64,000 bases of DNA from contig NC_134510.1 of the NCBI RefSeq assembly GCF_027942865.1, positions 42,066,278-42,130,277 of the forward strand, written 5' to 3'. The stretch is from Odontesthes bonariensis (lineage: Eukaryota > Chordata > Actinopteri > Atheriniformes > Atherinopsidae). Below are positions 57,553 through 64,000 of this stretch, piece by piece (the first letter of the stretch is position 1; every line of letters begins with the position of its first letter). The position numbers and the translations under genes are program-made. The notes beneath the pieces were generated by a model. That model searched no databases and was not told where the DNA came from. It worked only from the letters and a program-made list of their open reading frames with translations.

Positions 57553-59683
57553 CACGTCTACATTGATCAGCATAAATACGCTATCAGGAGCTGTTAAATT
57601 ACGCCAAGCCTGACGGTGGCAGTGTTAGAACAATGAGAATTCCACACAAGCCAATCAGAAGCCTAATAGAGAACCGCTGACAGGAAGAACTTCCGGATCC
57701 TTTTCAAGAAGAACTATAAAACTGCTAAAGCCGTGAAAAATGTCTTTGTTGTTCAATACATTGTATGACTGTAATTTTCAAAATCACACAAGCGAGTATA
57801 GCTCTCAACAACAGAAATGCTGCTAGTACCTCCATGCTTGCCAGATAAACAATGGACGGAGAGAATGGCGTTCTCACGCTAGCATTCTGCCAACATGGCG
57901 GATAGGGGCGGGGCTCTGTAGTATGACGACAACTCCGCATTCCATTCTGAAAACTCCGTTTTCGTCTCTTTCAACCAGTTTACACACAAACGCTAAACGG
58001 AGTTTTTAAAAAACCTCCACTTTTGCCGGAGTTTTTTTTTTTTTGCTTCGTTTTCGGAGGAAAAAACTCTGTGTATAAACGAAAGGCACAAACGAAGGGA
58101 AAGGTCAAAATACCTGGGTATGTGTAAACAGCACCTTAAGTTACTGACTCCGCCCACACCCGGAGGACAGGTGAGTTAGTGACACCTCCCACACCTGGAG
58201 GACAGGTGAGTTAGTGACACCTCCCACACCCGGAGGACAGGTGAGTTAGTGACACCTCCCACACCTGGAGGACAGGTGAGCGGGTGGTCTTACCTGCGGT
58301 GAAGCTCCACCCCCTCTGTGCCCGGGTCTCCTCTGAACTCTGAACCCTAACGACGCGGGTCTGTCGGGGAAACTGGGACCGGAACCACTGCAGGTCTGAC
58401 GGCCGCCGCGCGTCACTCACCACCTGAGAGAGCGGGTTAGGGTTAGAACGTTGCCAGGTGCTCAGGTGATACCCTCTGCAGAAGAACACCTACCCACACG
58501 GGCTGCCGGGCGCCTCTGGTTGCTAGGTGACAGAAGAAGCCGGGGTCCTGGCTCCGGCGGGCCTCCCCCCAGCGGATCATGTCCGCTCGGTACCGCTCCT
58601 TGTAGGGACCGGGCCCCAGAAGCTGGTCCAGGTCCAGGCCGTGTTCCACGGCGTACCGCTGCTTCAGAGGCCCAGACAGCCGCAGGACGCCGCACGCCTC
58701 AGAACCCAACCTGCAGAAGAAGAACGGACGGGTCAGCTCCAAAGGTTAGGGTTAGCAGCTCCTGATGAGCCATCAGCCATCTCCTTTAGGAGAGAACGGA
58801 GCGTCCTCTGAGGACATCGCCTGCTTCCTCCCAGCTCCTTACGCACTGATTGGTTTCCTAAACTGTCTTCCCATGTGTCTCGGTACCTGACTTACTGCAC
58901 TTACTCTGCACTGGTTCTGCTCTCAGCTGTTTGGTTTTGGAAGGAAATGCACTTCTGATTTCTTGTGACCTGAAGTTCCTTTGCCTACCGATGTGGAACA
59001 CACTGATTGCAAGTCGCTTTGGATAAAAGCGTCTGCAGAATGACCGTAATGTGATGTGATGTACGGAGCCCCTAAAGAGATATGGAGGGATACCAAACAT
59101 CTGGAGCTGTTTCTGCAGAATATTTATCCAACATCTGGAGCTGTTTCTGCAGAATATTTATCAAACATCTGGAGCTGTTTCTGCAGAATATTTATCCAAC
59201 ATCTGGAGCTGTTTCTGCAGAATATTTATCAAACATCTGGAGCTGTTCCTGCAGAATATTTATCCAACATCTGGAGCTGTTTCTGCAGAATATTTATCCA
59301 ACATCTGGAGCTGTTTCTGCAGAATATTTATCCAACATCTGGAGCTGTTTCTGCAGAATATTTATCCAACATCTGGAGCTTCAGACCATCACAGCTGGAG
59401 AGCTGAAGCTGACTTTAACCACGTGATGTTTTCCTCTGAAGAACAAACCAACCAGCTGACCTTCAGTTTGATACAGTGTTACAGATGCGTTCCCGTCACA
59501 CGCGTGCACGCTAAGACGCACGCGCACGCCCTTTGTTGTTGCCAAAGTGTTTTCTGTCAGTTTGCACAGATGCAGCAGACCAACTCACCGGTTCTGGATC
59601 AGGTCCGTCACATAGTCCTTCCCAGACTTCCGCTTCCCGCTGAAGACCAGAACCAGTTCGGGTCCAGAGACCCGGTCCTCCAT
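55956..59683 (-). CDS. pmvk: Phosphomevalonate kinase, complete, 4 exons
   Basis: Exons in transcript order: 59683-59589, 58710-58494, 58423-58294, 56113-55956. All phases fit, giving 199 residues (human PMVK has 192). The enzyme phosphorylates mevalonate 5-phosphate with ATP to the diphosphate in the mevalonate (cholesterol and isoprenoid) pathway. Visible family blocks: the P-loop-like FSGKRKSGKDYV (residues 14-25), VLRLSGPLK, DMIRWGE, DPGFFC, VVSDARRPSDLQWFR, QRGWSF and DDAESECGLDGVEFDWIIR. The long last intron (56114-58293) is almost wholly a 35-bp minisatellite with one inserted MITE. Intron 1 (58711-59588) carries a SINE-like tail and a 34-bp minisatellite. The C-terminal tail lies in a local duplication (55914-56007). 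The ATG is chosen because MEDRVSGPELVLVFSGK aligns with the human start. Confidence 0.94.
56116..58281. repeat. 35-bp minisatellite filling the last pmvk intron
   Basis: About 37 copies at 56116-57419 and 4 at 58139-58281, exact 35-bp period. The + strand unit has GGAGGACAGGTGAGTTAGTG then ACACCTCCCACACCT. Read in the pmvk direction each unit ends CACTAACTCACCTGTCCTCC AG, the same sequence as the real acceptor. The array fills everything between donor (58293) and acceptor (56114) apart from an inserted MITE. Confidence 0.95.
57423..58135. mobile_element. 713-bp MITE with TTA target duplication in the pmvk array
   Basis: GGTGCTGTTTACACATACCC at the left is mirrored by GGGTATGTGTAAACAGCACC at the right, and TTA flanks both ends. 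TIR plus 3-bp TTA duplication fits PIF/Harbinger. The interior has a 30-plus A-run (57518-57551). The insertion splits the minisatellite, so it postdates much of the expansion. Confidence 0.7.
58850..59050. repeat. Teleost SINE-like 3' tail in pmvk intron 1
   Basis: Contains GTCGCTTTGGATAAAAGCGT then CTGCAGAATGAC, a conserved 3' motif of many fish SINEs. Confidence 0.6.
59084..59380. repeat. 34-bp minisatellite in pmvk intron 1, about 9 copies
   Basis: Unit ACATCTGGAGCTGTTTCTGC plus AGAATATTTATCCA, nearly perfect period of 34 bp. Confidence 0.94.
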
Positions 59684-59990
59684 CTGTGGGGTCCACCAGC
59701 TGCTGATTCTGCACGCGCAGCGCGTTCCGCCCTCGGGAGCGGACCGGAGGTGTAACCGGAAGTGTTACCGTAACTGTGCGAGCAGCGGGAGCTGCTAACC
59801 CTCCTAAAGGTCCAAACCTTTTGGGTTCTGAGCAGAACCGGAGCTTCCTCAGAGCAGAACCCGGTCCCGAACCCACCGGCTGTTGGCTACGTCACGGGTC
59901 ACGTGTGTTGTAGTGAGAACACGGAAACACAAACGGCCTATTAGAGACTTTACGGTGTCACGTGATCCTCTTCCGATCCGGACTGTACCA
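59684..59990 (-). promoter_or_regulatory. pmvk: pmvk upstream promoter region
   Basis: A GC-rich region directly upstream of the pmvk ATG. It contains an ETS-type CCGGAAG core near 59756 and CACGTG E-box (USF/MYC-type) sites near 59899 and 59961. No TATA box is obvious, as expected for a housekeeping gene. The assignment rests on position and composition. Confidence 0.4.
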
Positions 59991-60479
59991 CCGCGAGCGG
60001 GAGGGGGGTCCAAGTTCAAAAGTTCCGTGTTTTTTTTCCAGCTTGTAAACAAATAAACAGCAACAACATGTTTTTATTATTTCCTAACTCCATTAAACAC
60101 ATTTTCTCCAAAGAAGACATATATTTGTTGCGTTCTAAATATTTAAAATCCCCCCTTAATCCCAAAGTAAAAGAAACTCCTTTAAAATCTTAAATGGTGT
60201 TTATCCCTGCGGAGAGCTCCTGAGGAGGTTTGCTTTGAGTCGGATGGATGTGTGTTTTAGGGTTCTGTGTGTTTGTGGAGAATAATAAACTTCTGATCAC
60301 TTGTTTTTTAATTGTATGTTTTCCACATTCTGGATGAACGTACATGACCGGCTGCATATGGGGGTCCGTCTCCAGCCCTTCTCCCTAAAACACATTAATT
60401 ATGGTTAACAGTGAATGGGACTTTCTGGTTAATAACATGTTATTATTGGGAAAATATTTCATGAATAAATGTAAATATA

Positions 60480-61980
60480 TGAATGTAAAAGCCAGATTTA
60501 TTGTATTTCATGAAGATTTTCTTTCCTTTACCAAAAGTCCTTAATAATATGAAAAGTAAAAATGCTCTGAAACTTTTTAGTTCGTTTGAAAAGTACGATT
60601 TGCAACAAAAGCCCAAAAACATTATTGTCTGTCTGTAGGAGCTGGAGAATCAACCCTGTTAAAAAACCGCTTTAACTGGTTTGCTCTGGGTTCGGCTGCC
60701 CCTCCTCTGCAGACTTATCTCTAAAAGGTATTTACAGTATTTAGAGTATTAGTTACTAAAGCTGAAGGATTATCCCGCTGCTCTCCTCTTACATTTAAAC
60801 AACAAAATTAAACTGTATGCTTCTTCATTTTCAATGGAAAAATCATACACACTATATTAGAAAAACTGTTATTCTGAATAATTATGAATCAGGTGGACTT
60901 AACTTTTTGGATTTCTCTACCTTAAATAACACAAAATGAATTGGGCTAAACACTTTCTGAAGAATCCAACTTCTATCTGGAACCTTATCAGGTTTTCTTT
61001 AACTTAATTTTAAACTGTAATTACAAAGTTGAGAAAACTCATCTTTCCATCAGCAGGTGTTCATTGATAAACACAACTTCTCACCTCACAAACACCTTGC
61101 ATAGATATTTGATTTAAAAACAGATAATAATAATTATGGATTTTATTTATAATGCACTTTACATTCTTCCGAACCTCAAAGTGCTACAGAATATGAAAAC
61201 AAAAAAAAAAGCAAGAAGACAAATATCAACTAAGGAAATAGAAATTATTAAAACGTCAGGTATCCAGTGTCCTGCTGGTGGCTCAGCCAATAAGGAAGGA
61301 CGATCACAGTTCTAATGAATTCTGCTCCATGTATAACTTCAGTCTGCAGGTAGCTGATGCTCCACCCTCGGGCTCCTTAATGTATAAAAACACAAACTTA
61401 TACTCTCATCATCTGTTTCCCACAGCAGAATGGGAAGAGCAATGAGAGAATACGCAGATTGTTCCAAGTTATGATCGTTTCCGTCCATTTAGAACATTTT
61501 ATTGGAGCCGTTTTATCTGAACATCCACTGGGAAACTTTGGATGATCCCCATAAATATTTATATTTATTTACATATATTTCTATAAATATTTACCTGTAC
61601 ACAGGAAGTGTCATTAAAATTATCCATAAAACTTACCCTGCTAAGCACCATATGGTCAAATTTAAAAGAGACATAAATACTAAAAGCAGTTTCTGTGATG
61701 GCCTTCCAGAAACTGTGACGCATCTATTTTGGCCCCGCCCCTTTCACGCATAGCTTTGGGATGGAGTTTAGCAGGTTTATTAATGACCATATTTTAAGGA
61801 CTTTTTCCTTATGCTGGCAAAATGTTTTATTTTGTTTCTATAGCTTCCCCAGAAAGGATGCTAATTGTTTTTTTTATAATAAACTCATAAATGGAAATTT
61901 GCTAATAAAACGCCCTATTTTCCTCATTTTATTAAAGATATAGAACTATATTTTAAATCAATAACAGACTACTAATGAAA
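60480..61980 (+). pseudogene. L1-clade LINE remnant (ORF2 3' half)
   Basis: Fragments in shifting frames include MNWAKHFLKNPTSIWNLI, KFKRDINTKSSFCDGLPETV THLFW and FINDHILRTFSLCWQNVLF, as in the C-terminal half of fish L1 ORF2. A short SINE-like piece (about 61120-61190, TTTATTTATAATGCACTTTA) is inserted. Stops and frameshifts make it dead. Confidence 0.7.
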
Positions 61981-62260
61981 AGGCTTTAAGGACAATTTCT
62001 ATATGTACATCTTTGCATGTTTCCATCTAACAGCCCTGGTTGTTTGTTTGTTTACATAACTGTCATGGTATATTGTTTACTTCATTCGTTTGTTTGTTGT
62101 TTCCTTATTTCTGTTTAAATGAAGTATTAATAAAATAAAAAAATTATTTATATATATATAAATAATTTTATGTATGTTTATGTAAACAAACAAACAACCA
62201 GGGCTGTTAGATGGAAACATGCAAAGAAGTACATATAGAAATTGTCCTTAAAGCCTTTTC
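61977..62260. repeat. 82-bp inverted repeat with 120-bp loop
   Basis: Arms 61977-62058 and 62179-62260 are reverse complements with a single mismatch; the left arm begins GAAAAGGCTTTAAGGACAAT. An AT dinucleotide/TATC microsatellite (62261-62318) follows directly. Confidence 0.9.
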
Positions 62261-62336
62261 ATATATATATATCTATATATATCTATATCTAGATATAGAT
62301 ATAGATAGATAGATAGGTTAGGGTCATATTTTTTTG

Positions 62337-62429
62337 CTTCCGGTCTGACGTCAGCAGAACAAGATGGCGGCGCTTATGTTTCGGAGGAAAGCGGAGTCCC
62401 TGGCAGCGGGATCAACTTCAGCTCTACAG
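62337..62429 (+). CDS. Candidate promoter and first coding exon of an unidentified gene
   Basis: The ETS core CTTCCGG (62337-62343) and a perfect CRE TGACGTCA (62346-62353) stand 11-27 bp before AAGATGGCGGC, a YY1-type element that includes the start codon at 62364. The exon reads MAALMFRRKAESLAAGSTSA then LQ, and ends at a donor CAG/GTGGGA (62430) after exactly 22 codons. This composition is typical of housekeeping gene starts. I do not recognise the protein, and the next exon is not in the window. It could also be a fortuitous CpG-rich start. Confidence 0.55.
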
Positions 62430-62819
62430 GTGGGAACCGACACCGACTTATTCTGACTTATTCTGACTTATTCTGACATCTTTCTGACCACTTAATGCGG
62501 GAATCCGGCAGCTGTGACGTCACACAGAGGAACATAAATATTAAATTTTATTGATCGATCAGAAATCTGCAGTTTGAGCCTCACAGCTGATCAGAACTGA
62601 TTACAACATAAATCCGGTAAAAGTAAACAAACTAATCAACTTTTCGGAAAGTTTGACCTTTCACCCAGTTTCACCGACTTGGACGTGCACGCGCACGGTC
62701 TGTGCAGGATGGCTGCTCCCGTGCGCGCGGGTGCTGTTTGTTTTTAGGGTGATAATGAAGCTGAGTGAAGCTGATACCCCCCCAGATTAAACATTCAAAC
62801 CAGTTAGTTACCCTAACCC

Positions 62820-63830
62820 TGTTAAGATCCGATTTATTGGTCATGCATACACACGAAATTTGTCCTCGCTTTTAACCCACCTGTTGACATGCACACGCAC
62901 GTGCACGGGGTCACACACTCAGAGACAGATGCCAACCTGGAGCGGTGGGCAGCCATGAAGCACCCGGGGAGCATGGGGGGTACGGTGCCTTGCTCAAGGG
63001 CACCTCAGCCGTGACAAGGAGGTGGACTGACACCCCTCCAGCTGTCAGTTCCACCAAGCGAGAGTGGGAATCGAACCGCCAACCTTCCGGTTATTGGACG
63101 ACCGACTCTAACCACTCCTATCCGTTTGTGCTGCTTTGGTTTCTGAGATATCAAAGATTATTCTTGAGTTCATCCAAAGGTCACCGCCCCCCCATCTCGC
63201 TCCCAAACAGCAGACGTTTTTAGTGCTCCGTTTGTGCTACTGTACTCTCTGAGTTTAGAACAGGGGGCAGAACGGATGTGAAGTGGCAGATTGTTCCACA
63301 GGGTAGGGGCAGTAGAACAGAAGGCCCTATCTCCATGTTTTTAGTCTGGTGTGAGGAACGGAAAGTAGGTCCTTGTCTGAGAAGAAGCCGTGACTGGGAG
63401 TAGGAGTGGGTTAGGGTTAGAGGAGGTCAGAGATGTGCTCAGGTGCCAGTGAGTGGAGAGATCTGTAGGTGAAGAGAAGGGTTTTATAGGTTTTATAGGT
63501 GCTTTGACTGGGAGCCAGTGAAGTTGCTTTAGGATGGGGGTGATGTTGCTTTAGGATGGGGGTGATGTTGCTTTAGGATGGGGGTGATGTTGCTTTAGGA
63601 TGGGGGTGATGTTGCTTTAGGATGGGGGTGATGTTGCTTTAGGATGGGGGTGAAGTTGCTTTAGGATGGGGGTGATGTTGCTTTAGGATGGGGGTGATGT
63701 TGCTTTAGGATGGGGGTGAAGTTGCTTTAGGATGGGGGTGATGTGCTGCCAGGGCTCGGTGTGAGTTAGCACCCTGGCAGCTGAGTTTTGGTAACCAACC
63801 GGTTTGAATGTTTCACCTGGGGGGGGGGGG
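62820..63830. repeat. Composite teleost interspersed repeat with 22-bp minisatellite
   Basis: 62822-62910 is the inverted relative of 2420-2520. 62930-63120 has the common fish motif GGTGCCTTGCTCAAGGGCAC and TCGAACCGCCAACCTTCCGG. 63240-63520 and 63740-63830 match another LINE-derived family. 63508-63740 is about ten copies of a 22-bp TTGCTTTAGGATGGGGGTGA-TG unit, apparently expanded within that repeat. Confidence 0.6.
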
Positions 63831-64000
63831 TGGTATCAGCTTCACTCACTTCTTTGCTGACGTCAGCCTAACAGGCTCCTTCTGGCTTCTGATCTAAAAT
63901 GTCTAAATCTAAAATGTATGCAAACAACAACAATTTGTGGCTCATAAAACAGCGAGGTCAGAAGTAATGGGACAGCTGAAGCCAGGAGGAACCTGAACCG

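Noticed and set aside
59056..59426. Frames of about 115 codons with the repeat SGAVSAEYLSNIW
   Set aside because: Translation of the 34-bp minisatellite inside pmvk intron 1.
62930..63120. Possible tRNA-like gene in the CGAACCGCCAACC region
   Set aside because: The box-B-like GGTCGAANCC word belongs to a common fish interspersed repeat; no cloverleaf with an acceptor stem could be drawn.

Overview
The window comes from a teleost fish nuclear genome. It holds spliced vertebrate genes with GT-AG introns and typical fish repeats: Tc1, Harbinger-like, L1- and L2-clade LINEs, another APE-type LINE, SINE-like tails and small TIR elements. Three protein-coding genes can be read exon by exon, plus one probable first exon. 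Left to right: arhgef2 (GEF-H1, + strand, 20 exons, 2719-33632, 5' end outside the window), tpm3 (short cytoplasmic tropomyosin, + strand, coding 44201-55145, with a likely leader exon near 41.6-41.9 kb), pmvk (phosphomevalonate kinase, - strand, 55956-59683, complete in 4 exons), and a candidate housekeeping first exon (62364-62429, +, gene not identified). From memory, the human orthologues of the three named genes lie together on chromosome 1q21-q22, which supports orthology.

Layout: 1-2718 is transposon debris (a Harbinger-like remnant, a 52-bp minisatellite, and a Tc1 copy split by LINE and SINE-like insertions). 2719-33632 is arhgef2, encoding the end of the C1 zinc finger, the DH and PH domains, and a C-terminal region ending in DIPEETES. 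33633-41.5 kb is 3' UTR, minisatellites and nested LINEs. 41.5-55.1 kb is tpm3, with two alternative, equal-length exons 6. tpm3 and pmvk are tail to tail, with facing poly(A) signals about 35-40 bp apart. 59.7-62.3 kb is mainly an L1 remnant ending in a large inverted repeat. 62.3-64 kb holds the new gene start and more interspersed repeats.

The outstanding feature is tandem-repeat load. About half of the window is minisatellite or satellite DNA, and most of it sits inside introns of the three genes. Each affected intron has its own private unit (14 bp for 10.5 kb, 11 bp for 4 kb, 35 bp, 12 bp, 22 bp, telomere-like and others). Arrays often begin at the 5' splice site or run almost to the 3' splice site, while the exons keep clean splice sites and intact reading frames. 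Most array units lack the dinucleotide AG on the transcribed sense strand. The pmvk array does the opposite: it multiplies a complete 3' splice-site-like module about 40 times, and its other strand multiplies a consensus 5' splice site. The hundreds to thousands of codons open on both strands of these arrays are by-products of the repeat units and are not annotated as genes.

The genes do not form a pathway: a microtubule-regulated RhoA exchange factor, an actin-filament coiled coil and a mevalonate-pathway kinase. ARHGEF2-RhoA signalling and tropomyosin both act on actin, but their adjacency is best read as ancient synteny.
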